Source: Marisa cornuarietis
Taxonomy: Eukaryota; Mollusca; Gastropoda; Architaenioglossa; Ampullariidae
NCBI GenBank assembly: GCA_004794655.1
Contig: SMMW01000496.1
Span: 331,576-395,575, forward strand
Reading direction: 5' to 3'
Length of the DNA stretch: 64,000 nt
Of this stretch, positions 28,901 to 40,634 are shown piece by piece. The notes under the pieces were generated by a model that did no database searches, was not told the DNA's origin, and saw only the letters and a program-made list of their open reading frames with translations. How positions within the stretch are numbered: position 1 is the first letter of the stretch; the number at the start of each line of letters is the position of its first letter. Position numbers and translations under genes: made by a program.

Positions 28901-31900
28901 CCAACCAGAAAGTTAGTATGATCTCTGGTTGAATATAACTAAGAAATTTCAAGTTTGACTAAAATTACACCAATGTCGTAAAAAAATTATACAAGAATCT
29001 TTATCCTCCAGTTTGTATTCGCCGTTCTTCCGATTAGAAACGTTCCGTAGACTGGTGGCAAGAGCATTAAACTGAATCAAACGGTTAATTGCATGTTCGA
29101 AGCCTGTGGCTGGAAAACACTTTCCGCCTACCCAGCAGTTTTCCAGATGAAACGGGCACAGGAGAGATAAAGGCAGTGGAAGGGGAGGGTTGAGCTTTGC
29201 CTTTCACACGGAAAGCCCTAGACATGATGAACTTCTTGCATTCATTTATTCTGCCACTGCCACTTAACAGATCTATGAATCCCCTCTGTATTCTCCGCCA
29301 CAATCACCAATTGTTTGTCTTCTCTGGGGGGTTTACCTTTTTTTTAACATGTTACTCAACTTGCTGTGGGACTTTGGATAGTGAAAGTCCGTGACAAATT
29401 CTGTGCACGACGAGAGGGGGGAGAGGGTGAGGGTATTGGGTGCGGATACTGGAGAAGATTGTTATGTAAGACACTCACAGGGGAAATGTATCTTTAGCCC
29501 TGACCTGAATAACCTGAACGCTGACACATTGTGAAGGGTCCGCCGCAAGGTAGACCATAATATTGATGCACGTGTCACAGTGGAGGGAATGATACTCTTG
29601 TCTGATATGTGTCAACAGGAAGCAAGGTCATCAAGAATATTAAATTGTAACACCTGCACGCGTTCCAGTTTTACAAATAGTTTTTTCTGCCCCATCGTCT
29701 TCCCTCCCTGCACCCAATCCTCGGAATGACCTTGTAATTGCTGGAACCACCCAACTCCCGACACACCGACAGTGGGAGATGCCAATTTGATATCTTACGA
29801 AAAGATAAAGATCCTTCAGTCTAGTGGCCGTGAGAAAAGTGAACTGCAATCACATACAGTTAGTTGTGTGTGGTTCACAGCGTTTAGAACATAATAAGTG
29901 GTCGTCGGAACCCATACTTTTCCAATTCATTTTAGTTACCCATTGCTTGGCACAGAAATACTATTTTATTTGCTGCCAAATATAGACCGCACCAGTCTCT
30001 TTTGGTTTCAGCCCTGCTGTACGGCCTGAGACGAGGACTCTGCTAGTACTACCTTGAGGCGAACTAGGCAATTGCCAACGGAGCAAAAACTGAGGGGAGT
30101 GCAGAGATGTCATGCACTTTAAGCGACTAACGTACTAACATAATGTAAATGATTGATCATGATTTATGCAAATCACAACTTAATTGTTGTGAATTTCACG
30201 CTTCGTAACGTAGCGTCATTAAGTCATACAGACAGCCTTCCTAATGATAGAAATATGTCGCGCCGTTCTTTCAACGGTAAGTTGTGTTCAAACACACATC
30301 TGTGAAGATATAGATTTCATAAGTAATGAGATCGACAGATGTGCAATCTTATGTAAGCCATACTTTAAGTCAGTCAGTCATCTTTTTACCGGCACCTGTC
30401 GTTGGGGGGAACACATGGATAGACGCGGCAGCTGACAGGACCCCACACACACACACACTCTTGCCTATTGTGGGTGATAACAGGTCCTGTACAGGACGAC
30501 CCGTCCAGTCTTTGACATTCGTAAGTCAGTTCTTCCTCTGGCCACTGCGGCGTCGGTTGCCATCTAAGGTGTCTTGAAGGATAGTCTTCGACAAAGTGTT
30601 GTGCCGGGTCACGTGGCCAAAGAAGACCAGCTTACGTCGCTTGACTGCTGAAAGTACTTTGAACGACTGTCATAGACAGCTGGTGTCAGCAACAATGGGA
30701 ACATGTGCCTCCTTGTATCGGTTTTTGCTCTCTAGTCTTTCTAAATGTTTTCTTCCCGTCGTCTTTCCATGTGTTCAGATGGTGCGTGCTAAGGCACATT
30801 GAACGGTATGTGACAAGGGAATTCGTATACAAATAAATGTCTCAAATAAAATCTCTAAAAACATAAATACAGAAATTGTTCTCGTAAATGCAGAAATTCA
30901 CTAGTCACGTAAATACAGAAACTCACTAGTCACGAAAACAAGTTTCATTCTTCGTGAGACCTTTCCTCTTACTGTTTTTTTTTAATAAGTTTGTTTAAAG
31001 AGGTAAATTTCGAAAAAATTCATTTGGCGAAATATAGGCACAGTCGTCCTGTGCAGGACCTGCTCACTACCGCCCAAAACCATTGTAAGGGGCGGGCCTT
31101 GTCAATTGCCGTGTCTATCCATAAGCTCTCATCCTCTCCTCCAAACGACCAGAACCAGTCAAGGCACGAAACGGTTGTTTGACCCAGCACAAGAATCTGT
31201 CAAGACTGTCCTTCAGGGTACCTTGGAGAGAGGGGGGATTGACACCGAGTCGACTGATCGTGCTCTATGCAGGACCGACTCACCACCGCTCAAGACAGGC
31301 CTTAGTGATAAGCTTTGTCAGCAAGGAGTCGTCTATCCAGTTGTTTCCTCTAACGGCGAACCAGCAACGGTTAGTCAGCTGCACCAGTGAAGAGATGACC
31401 GAATAAAGGAAATGAATTACCCATTGCTGCGGGGTTGGCAAGAAGTTTTCTAGCCGCGGCTCAGAGCATAGTATCTGTCCATAGTCCAAGCGAATCTCGA
31501 ACTGGGTATACTTTTTGCTCCAAATTCTAGGGCACTAACCAGAGGCAAGGGCTCTAACCACAGAAAGTATGAGGCCTCCATTTTCTTCCTTCCGTCTTGA
31601 GCGCAGTCGGAATCGTCTTCTTTGCTTCTTTCGGAGAAGAAATTCATATAGTCCATGTATCATTGTCAGGTACTTACTGCTCTGCTGTGTGAACAAGGAC
31701 GAGGACGACGATAATGGTATATCGTGCCTGAAGCTTCATCTGACATTTTATTTTTGATTTCTCTTTTTATGGGGCGTTCTCCCTTGTCGATTGCAACTTG
31801 CGAGTCCAGCGTGCTGACAGAAACTAGAATCAACGCTAAGCGGGGAAGTGTTGTAAACTGGGGATGGTGGGGGGCGGCGGGAGGTAAATGAAGAGACATT

Positions 31901-34900
31901 TTTTTCCGCGAAGTCGATCGATGTTGGTTGTCCTCGTAAACCGAACTTGGAAAGCTAGGGCGTGTGTACAGTTATGGGGGTTAAGGGGTACAGTTTCGCT
32001 CCACAGATTTAGCAGTTTCGCTCGGTGACAGTCATACTGTTACTTCAGCCACAACATAGCACCTAAAGCGGACCTTTCATAATGCTAGTTTCATACGGTT
32101 GGACAGGGTCGAATGCCAAGAGGTGATCTAGTCCATGCACCCTCTGTAACAGTGGTTTTCAAACTTTTCCAGACGAGTACCACTTTCGAAAATTCGAATT
32201 GACCGAGTACCACCTAACCCTACATTCAGCCCCCGTAATATATATATATATTGTGGCATGGTGCTCGCGTACCAGTTTGAAAAGATGATTGTCGCCTAGT
32301 CTGGGCAAAAATAGTTTGATTTCTTCTCATCAAGAAAACTGTTCGTCGCAATGAAGATTTGACCCGAGCGTGACCTTTATTCGTTTATTAATTTAGATGA
32401 TTCTGTTAGTTGCTAATTAGTAAAATACACAGTTTGCAAGGAATTGCGATCGTTTTTATGCGTAAAAAGTCGCTAAAATAGGAAATCCCACGATTATGCT
32501 CAAGTAGCTAAAGCTGACTTGAGAAAGAAAGTCAGTCAACCTTTCTGCGAAAACTGAGAGAAGCGAGGGAAAACTCAAGGATGACACTGTCTTGCTCTTA
32601 CAAGACTATGGGCTATCGTACTTTTTTTGTAAAATAGAGTTGCATAAAAAATACATTGTTAACTGGACACATTTTGTCGAAGCCATACAGCTACATCGAA
32701 ATGTTTTTAACTATAGAATATGGTTAATTCCAAAAAACAAACAAACAAATAAAAATTATTCCGAAAGTGTCTGTCACTCGCTTCATAGAAAGGAACGGAG
32801 ACCAGAGTTTCTCCACCAACAGGCCATCGCAACCGCCTGCAGCAATGCCTCCCTTCCTACAGTTTATGCTTGACGAAAACTGCTGTAGATATGTAGTCCT
32901 GTGGATGACGCACGGGCTGGCAAATCAATATGCAGTTCTCCATGGCCCCCAGCCCGTCTGTGTGCTTGCTTGCATACACAGTGTCGTGTCTTTTGCGGAC
33001 CTGCTGCACGTAGTCTCGCTTGCATGTTCTTTGATCTCTTTTCTCGCGTGACATAACCTCAGGGCCATTTAAGCAATATATGGAGATTTGAAGGCGCCTA
33101 TGCAACCACCACAGCTAGACATTTTAGCGGTCCCAGTAATTGTATGCTGGTTTGCTCGTGTTCTTTGTCAGTCGTATGACACCCCGTTTGCAAAAACCTA
33201 GCAGAGTGGTTAATAGAAATAGAAAAAAATCAGAAATCTCACTGAGAGTGGATGAACTGTTTGCTGAAAATTTGCAGACCTAACTTCGGTGGCCAGGTAG
33301 CGCAGTGGTCGAGGCGATGTCGCCCATACGATTTGGATCGGGTGTCCCGGATTCATATCTCGTCTCGGGAAAGCTGTTTTTGTTTTCTCTAGCACATTGT
33401 AGCTGCATACATGGCCGGCTGCTTTGTTAATTGTTGATATAACCTTAGCTTCTGGCCCGTTGTAAAACACCAGTTCCCACTAGCCACAGCCCTTACAAAA
33501 TAGGCCTAAATTTGGATTCCCTACCTAAACCAGTCACAGCTTGACGAGGCTTAGTTTGACAACCTTAATAATAATAATAATCGGTTTGGTCTACGTATGA
33601 AAGTGTTGCTCTGTGCTTAGCTGAGTTATTTGTAAAACTTTTTTTTTTTTTTTGCTGTAGCTGATCTCCAGATTGACAACAAAGTTGCTTTCACTTGGCA
33701 CATCCATTATAGTACCTCTGCTCATTTAATCCTGTCTATTCGTTTGACCCTTCTTGCTCATTTGACGCCGACATTTTCTTGCTTGTTCAACTTGACATTA
33801 ATTTTAAAGTTATCTTCGTCACCTGATGCGCCCTTCAAAACACACACACACACACTCCTGCTCATCAGCCTACCGACCCACTGGGAGCTCTTGCTGACTC
33901 AACTGGCCATGTGTAGGGTGTTGGGAAAGTGGGTCCAATGTCTGTCATTGTGATGGCCGGGGAAGTTTAGAGGGTGGGGAGTCCCAGCGAACGTCCGCGT
34001 GGAAAGGCTCAGCATCTCGGGAGGGTGAAGTTGGTGAACGTGATGAGGTTCTGCTTCAGCTCACCCGCCCTCTCCTCTCGCCCCTTTCCGTACATTTTTG
34101 AACTTTGCCAAGTAGCTCATCGGTGAGGTTTTTCCCCCACCCACCACCTTAAACTAATGAAAGGTACCAGCTTGCACACGTACGGGAGCGTGAACACTTG
34201 AACTGATGATGTCATCATCGCTGCCGCAGCTAGTTCATTGTTAAGAAGAACACAAATAACACTGATTCCTATTGCACTATGTTTAAGTAGAAGCAGATAT
34301 AAAGAAATAACCATCCGGTTAACTTCACGACATTGTATAGAAAACTCAGTTGTTGGTGCTGAAAGGGAAAGTGCTTACAACCCCGAACTACATACTTTGT
34401 GTGTGTGTGTGTGTGGCAGAAGCGTCGATATGACATTATTTCGCAATGTGTTCGGCAGTTTAAACAGTAATATGTAAAAATGTCACTTCTTTCAGCGACA
34501 CGCTGGCAACACATAATTGTGCGTCGTGCATTCGTGCGGAAGGTCAAAGATCGCACACTATACACCCACCCACTACATCACTTGCCTCATGCGACTATCA
34601 CGGGTTTTTCGGCTCCAAACTCAAGGGCACGCGCACGTACTTCACGAATTGAAGAGCCCGGATGTTCCCCTCCGTTCGCTTACCTTTTTTCCTGCAGATA
34701 CTGTCTAAAGCTGTTTGCTTGCGTGAACGACAATGTAAAGCGCGAACGACCATTACTTGTTGACCTTTCCTCGATGTCGAACCACGTCACTGGCGCGGAG
34801 TAGATTAGAAGGGATGAGGCAAGAGACGCCGACAATCGTTTTTAGTGAAAGGGGGAGAGCAAAACTACGGCGGTGCCGGCAGCCACACAGGGACTCCCTC

Positions 34901-37114
34901 GATCGCTCGCCACACCTCCCCTCCTACTTACACCCTCAGACTTTCAAATTTTATCCTACGGTCTCAAATTATGATGTTGCCCAAGTTTGCTCAGTGTAGT
35001 AGTTTTTTGTTTGTTTGTTTCATTTGGAGCCGTGTAATATCTTAAGATGGGGAAAATTAGCATTCTCTGGAGCAGAATACATGAACCCAATATAATCCCT
35101 GGAAGGTGTATTCCTACCAAATCTGGTGAGGACTGGACAGTGTATGTTTTAACCACCACACACACACTGATTGCTACATTTAGCTTTATTTAGATGCATA
35201 CAAAATTACACTTCTGCTCATTGATTTTTCATTATTCTCAAATTTCATAATAATCCTCTACTTTGGATTTAAAATTGGTTTTAAATTAACAGCAATTAAA
35301 TTGTGTTGACTTAGTCTTTCAAACTCACCTTTGTCTTCCACAAAATGAAAACTAAGTGTCTTAACAAACCAGGTGTGCATTTTGCATCATTCACCCTGGA
35401 TGACTAAAACCTCTGTACACCACTGCCAGGAACTGACTGTTTCATTTGCAGGCCTTGCTGTAGTTTTGGTCAACATAGAACACAGTGTTTGAAATGTGTT
35501 GATTTATTCGGAAGTCGAGCAAGGCATGTAAAAACACCTGGTTCTTGTCAGAAGAGATACCTGAAGCATATCAGTTTGTTGAATGTCATGTGTCTTGGTG
35601 GCTACCAGATTGTAGAGTGGAAGTGAATTGCCAGGTCGTAAAAAGCACTTGCTTCTGAACCTATAGAGGTACATAGGTTTAATAATCCATGTGACAGCAA
35701 TCAGCTCCCAGTCAAGAATGGGTACCTGCAGGCCTACTGTACCTGACTCCATATAGGGGTTGAGAAATGTAGAGCAGTAAGGGAGAGAAAATGGGCAATG
35801 CCCTCACAAAAAGATGGCCCCAAGAAAAGTGAGGTCTGTAACACCTCACTCCCCAACAATTGAAAAGTTAGGGGCCAACCTTTACCTTAAGCTCATAGGA
35901 CAATGCCATCTTGTTTTAAACCTAACTGAATGAGTTTTTATCTGAAAAATTGCATTTATCTCGATGTGACTTGCCAATTTGTATTTTCATTACCATCTTA
36001 ATTTCACACCTTAATATGCCATTCAGTCAGTCATGTACAAAGAAATTAATTTTCTGGGTTGGAATAAGCACAGAGTTCATTGACATAAAGAATGATTTGG
36101 TAATTAAAGATTCAACGATCTTAGGTGTATCACTGTATTCCAGGAACAAGCTTATTATTTATTATAATCATTAACATAAGCTCTATTTCCTGTTGTACAA
36201 AATAAAATACCCTTGAGGATCAGATAGGCTGTTATTCTACAAGTGATTTAATTACTAGTTGTGAGCCATATCCTGAATTACATTCCATGTCTCACTTTGC
36301 TATTTTTCAGCTCAAGTGTGTCGGCCCAAAGCTGGTACCATTCTTCAAAACTGTCTCCATCTACTTCGTTTTGTTTGGAGATGCTGAGCGGTCATCAGTC
36401 TTCTTTTGCATTGCTAAATGCCTACCAATTGTTTCGCTGATACTCTTTGTTCTGCTGCATGGAATGAGCCTGAATGAGTATTATCGGTACTCCCGCCTCA
36501 TTCTAATAGGGCTCATATCCTCCTGCATTGGTGATGCATTTCTTGTGTGGAAGCACACCTACATGAACTTTGAATGTGGTCTTTTAATGTTTGCAATTGC
36601 ACAGTTCTCTTATGCAAAGGCTTTTGGGTTTAGACCATTCAGTCCATATGCTGGAGCAGTCTTTGTGCTGCTTGGTTTCCTTGTGTACAGTTACCTGAAG
36701 CCAGGTCTGACGGGGATGCTGGAATACCTTGCACCATTCTACCTGATCTTGATCTGCGTAATGGGGTGGCGTGCCGTTGCCCGGGTACAGTTTTTTGACG
36801 ACCTGTGGACCTGGACGAAGCTGTGTGGCTGTGCAGGTGCTCTCTGCTTCATGATCTCCGATCTGACCATTGCTGTAGATCTTTTTCGGTTCAGTATCCC
36901 TTTTGCTCACCAGATCATCATGGTCACCTACTATGCTGCCCAGTTTGGCATCTCCTTATCTGTAGTTGATAGTCAGGTGGAGGAAGTCATCCGTATACAA
37001 ACACAAGATCAGAGTTCAGATTATAAAAGTCATCTGGAATACATCTCTGGGCATCTACACTTTGACCGAAGGTCTAGAGTTTTCAAGTCATTTGCTTTAG
37101 TGAAGCATGAATGA
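25332..37114 (+). CDS. TMEM86: TMEM86-type lysoplasmalogenase, copy 1 (two exons)
   Basis: Exon 1 (25332-25352, seven codons MTKPLNV) joins in phase 0 to exon 2 (36311-37114), giving about 274 residues; vertebrate TMEM86A is about 240. The junction reads into LKCVGPKLVPFF, matching the SEGPKLVPFF start of vertebrate TMEM86A. YhhN/TMEM86 motifs are present: GDAFLVW (residues 81-87), WRAVA, ISDLTIAV (about 189-196) and TYYAAQ (213-218), with about eight hydrophobic segments. Known role: a multipass membrane hydrolase cleaving the vinyl-ether bond of lysoplasmalogens to aldehyde and glycerophosphocholine/ethanolamine. The hydrophilic tail after residue about 228 is longer than in vertebrates. 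Its 11-kb intron is full of transposon debris. Driven from the promoter shared with ANKS1. Confidence 0.9.
25984..27278. other. TMEM86 intron 1, unassigned segment
   Basis: AT-rich intron; no element or exon recognised. It is absent from the second TMEM86 copy. Confidence 0.5.
27279..28205 (+). pseudogene. L2-like LINE 3' fragment plus upstream repeat
   Basis: 27279-27695 is shared with 57331-57737 (and its end with 45881-46054). Beyond 27530 it encodes a decayed L2-like C terminus: FLHWLPIRF, then YKLSVLCFNCPDYFSELLF, RTTTNGHRIFSYCATEQWN, in shifting frames. The 3' UTR ends cgtgcgctatataaatca with an ATT tail near 28190. The upstream part has a Cys/His cluster, intact in the 57.5-kb copy and mutated here. 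Confidence 0.7.
28206..29039. other. Unassigned segment of TMEM86 intron 1
   Basis: A 124-codon open frame (28513-28887) and overlapping short frames on the other strand have no recognisable motif and no splice support; 28380-28900 is GC-richer than its surroundings and may be a repeat. A perfect 12-bp inverted repeat (28887-28898 and 28919-28930) lies at its right end. Confidence 0.4.
29045..29240 (+). repeat. tRNA-headed SINE copy
   Basis: Head with ggtggcaagagcattaaac and gcatgttcgaagcctgt (box-B like), then the shared body gtggctggaaaacactttcc and cccagcag. Same family as at 7.55, 14.93, 31.3 and 39.55 kb. Confidence 0.6.
29241..30435. other. Unassigned segment of TMEM86 intron 1
   Basis: Mixed composition with no gene or element recognised. 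Confidence 0.4.
30436..30670 (-). pseudogene. LINE ORF2 tail fragment, reverse orientation
   Basis: On the minus strand it reads KLVFFGHVTRHNTLSK, then ILQDTLDGNRRRSG and VKDWTGRPVQDLL, a common LINE C-terminal tail. It is the same family as the plus-strand LINE at 16.16-17.29 kb (NHVTRHDTLSK). Confidence 0.7.
31030..31315 (+). pseudogene. LINE ORF2 tail fragments, forward
   Basis: SRPVQDLLTTAQNHCKGRAL (31040-31100) continues the tail that ends the reverse fragment at 30.44 kb, and 31195-31240 has TVLQGTLERGG, a second short piece of the same tail. The pieces suggest repeated insertion or rearrangement of one LINE family. Confidence 0.6.
31316..31570 (-). repeat. tRNA-derived SINE, reverse orientation
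   Basis: On the minus strand ggttagagcccttgcctc (box A) and cagttcgagattcgc (box B) are spaced as in a tRNA head, followed by a body with gcggctagaaaacttctt, ccccgcagcaatgggtaat. It is the best-preserved Pol III head among the SINE copies in the window. Confidence 0.65.
31571..32150. other. Unassigned segment of TMEM86 intron 1
   Basis: No element or exon recognised. Confidence 0.4.
32154..32300. mobile_element. hAT-type MITE remnant
   Basis: It begins cagtggttttcaaactttt, the usual start of hAT terminal repeats, followed by gtaccac/agtaccacct. The other end has gtaccagtttgaaaa, the reverse complement of such a terminus with its last bases changed. About 145 bp with a TA run in the middle and no coding capacity. 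Confidence 0.5.
32301..33285. other. Unassigned segment of TMEM86 intron 1
   Basis: Short open frames near 32590-33105 on both strands lack any recognised motif. Confidence 0.4.
33286..33475 (+). repeat. tRNA-derived SINE, second family
   Basis: ggtagcgcagtggtcgaggc (box A) and ggtgtcccggattcatatct (box B-like) spaced about 45 bp apart, then a body different from the ctggaaaa family (catggccggctgctttg). The sequence does not fold as a full tRNA, so it is read as a SINE. Confidence 0.6.
33476..34256. other. Unassigned segment of TMEM86 intron 1
   Basis: Contains an AAT run (about 33570), a T run (33640) and an (AC)n run (33840). No gene recognised. Confidence 0.4.
34470..34930. promoter_or_regulatory. 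GC/CpG-rich conserved segment in TMEM86 intron 1
   Basis: Clearly richer in CpG than the AT-rich intron around it, and kept in both duplicates (58750-59200). The plus-strand open frame here is broken in copy 2 by loss of one T, so coding is unlikely. It could be an alternative promoter or enhancer; that is inference from composition and conservation only. Confidence 0.35.
36311..37114 (+). CDS. TMEM86: TMEM86 copy 1, exon 2 (all membrane segments)
   Basis: Acceptor tatttttcag, then 267 codons without a stop, ending VKHE before TGA at 37112-37114. It contains the whole YhhN-family domain. Compared with copy 2 it differs at 14 residues, five of them between exon-2 positions 190 and 203, just after the SDL motif. 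Confidence 0.93.
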   Translation, partial: LKCVGPKLVPFFKTVSIYFVLFGDAERSSVFFCIAKCLPIVSLILFVLLHGMSLNEYYRYSRLILIGLISSCIGDAFLVWKHTYMNFECGLLMFAIAQFSYAKAFGFRPFSPYAGAVFVLLGFLVYSYLKPGLTGMLEYLAPFYLILICVMGWRAVARVQFFDDLWTWTKLCGCAGALCFMISDLTIAVDLFRFSIPFAHQIIMVTYYAAQFGISLSVVDSQVEEVIRIQTQDQSSDYKSHLEYISGHLHFDRRSRVFKSFALVKHE

Positions 37115-37226
37115 TCGTTTCAGTGTTACCTAAGGGTTACTGTATTTAAAAAAAAGAAGGGGCTGGGGGCGAATTTGTTGTATGTTCTTGCCAAAAATTG
37201 CAATGCTGTAAATTTCAGGCAATATA

Positions 37227-37232
37227 AATAAA
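37227..37232 (+). terminator. Candidate proximal poly(A) signal, TMEM86 copy 1
   Basis: AATAAA 113 bp beyond the stop codon. The same site in copy 2 (61406-61411) reads AATACA, so the two paralogues probably differ in their first polyadenylation site. Confidence 0.5.
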
Positions 37233-39539
37233 CCCTCAAATGTTCTGGCATCATTGTAAGTAGTACTCCAGAAGTCAACAAGGCTGTTATTGTGCTGAAA
37301 AACCTTCTTGCATCCATTGTTGCTTCAGTCACTGCTACCTATTACAATTTTAGTTGTCCAGTTTCCATTTGTTTAAAAAATATCTTTGAAGTGTTATAAT
37401 TTGTTTCCTTTGTGGCATTATATACATGTGGAATTAATGTTTCCTTGAAGCTGATCGGTATTCTTTTTGAATTAATTTTTAAGAAAATATAGACGTGTTT
37501 ACATATGTTGGTGATTTTCCCCCCATATTTCTAAGTCTAATGACCAGTATTAGCTGGGAAAGATTCATAAATACAGCAGAGTTTATAGCCTGTATTTCAT
37601 ACTCAAGGACACTTTGCACCACAGTACTTTAATATGAAACATCCGATGTTTGCTGTTAAAGTCTTCAGTCCTGTACAGCAGAGGTCAGTCATACAACTGC
37701 ACCATGAAAAATAGCTTGGTTGGCATATTCAAATCGGAAAGAATTACTGTTTAAAACTATTTTTAAATTTGTGCACAAACACATACACACCTTCCTTTAT
37801 TTTAATGTGTATATTGCACTCTTATACTGAGTGGTCTTCCCTAGTTGCCTTTGTTTTGTCCTACACAAAATCAAAAGAACCCCTTTTTGAATGCTACTCT
37901 TTTGATTTATCATAAGAGAGATAATGTGCAAGAAGGAATGAAAACGATTTAAAGCAAAAACGTTGAAATATATGCTGATGAAACTTAGAAATGGTTAAAA
38001 GCATCACTTCAGCATTCACAAGCATTCTTTAAGCCTATTTGACTAACCTTTGATCAGAAGTGTATTGCGCTTCGAAATGTGGCCCAAGCAATTGATAGTG
38101 TATTGAAACACTGCATACCTTAACTAATTCATAGAAGTAATTTTGAACATAATCTTTTTTTTAAATATTGTAAACATCTCCCTCTGATCATCTGTGTGTC
38201 ACAATGTTTACTAAATTAGACATGCAGAGATTGACTCATAAATAAAGGTGGTTTTTTTTAAAGAGTCATTGCTGTCAAAACATGAGTTCTTCAAGTTTGT
38301 TCCCATCATGTGAGTGGAGATTTATTCAAGAGTTGTCACTTCTTATCCTGCTCCAATTCTAATCAGAATTGTTTTGAAGGCAGATGAAGTCTGAGCATTT
38401 AAAAGTGTTTGCACAATCATTAATAATCATCTCTGATTTGTGTGTGTGTGTTAAGAAATCTAGGTGTTTACTTGTTTGGCCCAATGGGCTGTACACGATG
38501 AAGTGCTTCACTTACAGCTGATTGTACAGTGTGATCATTTACCCCATGATATTCCATTGTGAACAGCACTCGTTATCTGCTAAACATTATGTTAAAAGTC
38601 AGCCATTGATGTCTTACATTTATTTGTAAATAAGGTTCATTGGTGCTGTTATTTCAAAATTCTGCCGTTGATCTGTTAGTCCTATAGAATCTTTGTCAAT
38701 TATTCAAGCCAGCAGGAAGTTACTCAAAATTGTCAAGACTTAATGCTGCGAGTTATGAGCACTTTAGAAAGTAAATATTGACATAGACACAGGCTGTGCA
38801 TTTTTGCTTTTATTTTTCCTTTTAATTTAATCAATAATTTATTTCAATATTTGTTGTAATACTTCAAAACTTGTTGGATGCACACACCTTGATGTTACAG
38901 TTGAATGGCATATAAATCAGACAGTTCAAAGCCATGTCCATTATTATCTATTACACCTGAATGGACTGTGTGTTTGCATGTATATTTATAATTACAGTCT
39001 TCGCACATTTAATGTCATGTGCGGGAGAAATAATTGCTGGTAAAGCTGAGTATCAATACAAGACCCTTTAACGCACTTTCAATGCAAAGCTGTATAAAAC
39101 TGTTCAAAATGGATTCTCATACTTGTATTTGCATTTTTTTTGGTGACTTATCCAAAACTGAAAATGACCACAGTTTAAAAAGAATATTTTGAAAGAGGGT
39201 TTACATATTAGATGCAGCTCATATGCTCAGCATGCTATGCATCACAGTAAACTTCTCCTGCAAGTCTTTGATCTCTTAATAAAATATATAATATGCAAAG
39301 TGTAAGTAATCATTTTTTTAAATACGAGAAAATGGTGTAAAAGGATTTACTATAATTACCTCATTATAATACTGCTGAAACTCAACCTGACTAAATGTTT
39401 CAATTAAGATGGAGGTTTGTCATACTTTTTATGGTATTTTTGTTTCTAAATATATTTTTGATAGCTAATGATGGTGAGGGTGGTGGTAATAGACATACAA
39501 ATATGTGACTTAAATAGGTTGTGATTAGATGCATTTTGT

Positions 39540-39690
39540 AAGAGGAGGGTTGGTAACCATGGTGTTGGTGTGCGAGACTGTGGAATAGAATTGCAGGTTC
39601 AAGGCTTCCTCGGCCTGTGACTGGAAAACTCTCTCCCCCAGCAGATAAAGGTATATGACTGAAAAGGTGGTGAAAGGATAAGATTAGAAA
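39540..39690 (+). repeat. SINE remnant
   Basis: tggtgttggtgtgcgagac, then gcaggttcaaggcttcc (box-B like) and ctggaaaactctctccccc with cagcagataaag. It is present in both TMEM86 duplicates (62150-62290), so it predates the duplication. Confidence 0.55.
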
Positions 39691-40525
39691 ATGAAAGTTT
39701 GTTGACCCAGTGATGACTAGGATATGATACCCTCAACTAACAAAGATTAGTGTAATGTCAGAACTGTACTTTTACACCATTTTCTTAACTCTGAAGTCTT
39801 TGGCAGATGTGTAGTGACAGATTGTAACTAGAAAGTTAAAGACACTATAGTCAGGCTTTTACAGAAAACAGTTCAGAGCATTTTTGTTTTCACAGTTGAA
39901 CGGTGTACGAGCTAGGGAGCAAAATTATTACCCTTTATGGTCTCAGCTGCACAACGTATCTATGCCCAGGTGTGACAAATGGGTTAATAAAATTGGTTTC
40001 TTTGTAACCAGTTTATGGAGACCCTGTTTACATTTACCCTATTTACATTATTTCATTTTTTTAAACTATATTTCTGTATGACAGTGTTGTGAACCCAGCA
40101 CAAACCTTAATTTCCTAAATGTTTTTAAACATGCACGTTCTTTTAACACATGTTGGCAATGATATCTTGTCTTTTTAAGAGACTCAACAGTCTTGAACCA
40201 ATTATGTGGCTGAGGCCATGTGAATATATATATATATATATAAAAAACGAAGTAATATTGACATTATATCACTTTTATTCATTGATGTGTACATAACAAA
40301 TAAATCCTACTGAAAAGTTATTTGTCAGTTTGTGTGCAATTTCTGCTGCATCAAATTTGTGTGTGAAACTGTACACGGGCGTGGAGGTGTGACTGTCCCT
40401 GTATTGTAATGGAGGTTTCTGACTGCTCCCGATGGAATTTAGAAAATCTACATTATTTCTACTACATTATATCACCTCAGGCTAAAATTGTGAATTCCAC
40501 TGTGTGTAGTACATATTTACTGGTC

Positions 40526-40634
40526 ATGCCTGCGGAGCTTTTAACTTTTCGCGTGTTTTGTGGTCACTTTTTGTGGCGATACGCCAACTTCATGCAGCGA
40601 AGGGCGACGGCCGCCGCAGCCAAACATGGCAATA
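40526..40634 (+). pseudogene. Leader of 2A-type LINE ORF1, truncated copy
   Basis: The ATG at 40526 opens MPAELLTFRVFCGHFLWR and a Met-Gln-Arg-Arg/Ala-rich stretch, the same leader as that at 63048. The match stops at catggcaa, where this copy switches to Gypsy pol sequence. The copy therefore lost its ORF1 body. Confidence 0.65.

Larger units (their letters stand above)
37115..40525 (+). other. TMEM86 copy 1 3' UTR and downstream flank
   Basis: The first candidate poly(A) signal AATAAA is at 37227-37232, 113 bp after the stop codon; others are near 38240, 39278 and 40300. The segment is otherwise AT-rich and noncoding, with a SINE remnant at 39.54-39.69 kb and a TA run near 40220. Confidence 0.6.
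34257..40634 (+). repeat. Segmental duplication, copy 1 (TMEM86 exon 2 and flanks)
   Basis: From aacactgattcctattgcac to the phrase agccaaacatggcaa, matched by 58475-63154. The copies are nearly identical outside indels. Copy 2 lacks about 1.57 kb (37478-39050 here), about 115 bp near 35465-35580 and about 85 bp near 40170-40255, and has a ~70-bp extra piece near 58545. (TTTG)n length also differs. Confidence 0.9.

Noticed and set aside
33286..33475. Functional tRNA gene
   Set aside because: Boxes A and B are present but the arms do not pair into a full cloverleaf and a SINE-type body follows.
34480..34803. 107-codon open frame in TMEM86 intron 1
   Set aside because: Broken by a one-base change in the duplicate; no motif; better explained as a GC-rich noncoding segment.
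36584..36910. Minus-strand open frame opposite TMEM86 exon 2 (also at 60762-61088)
   Set aside because: It is a shadow of the plus-strand coding exon, kept in both copies only because the sense frame is kept.
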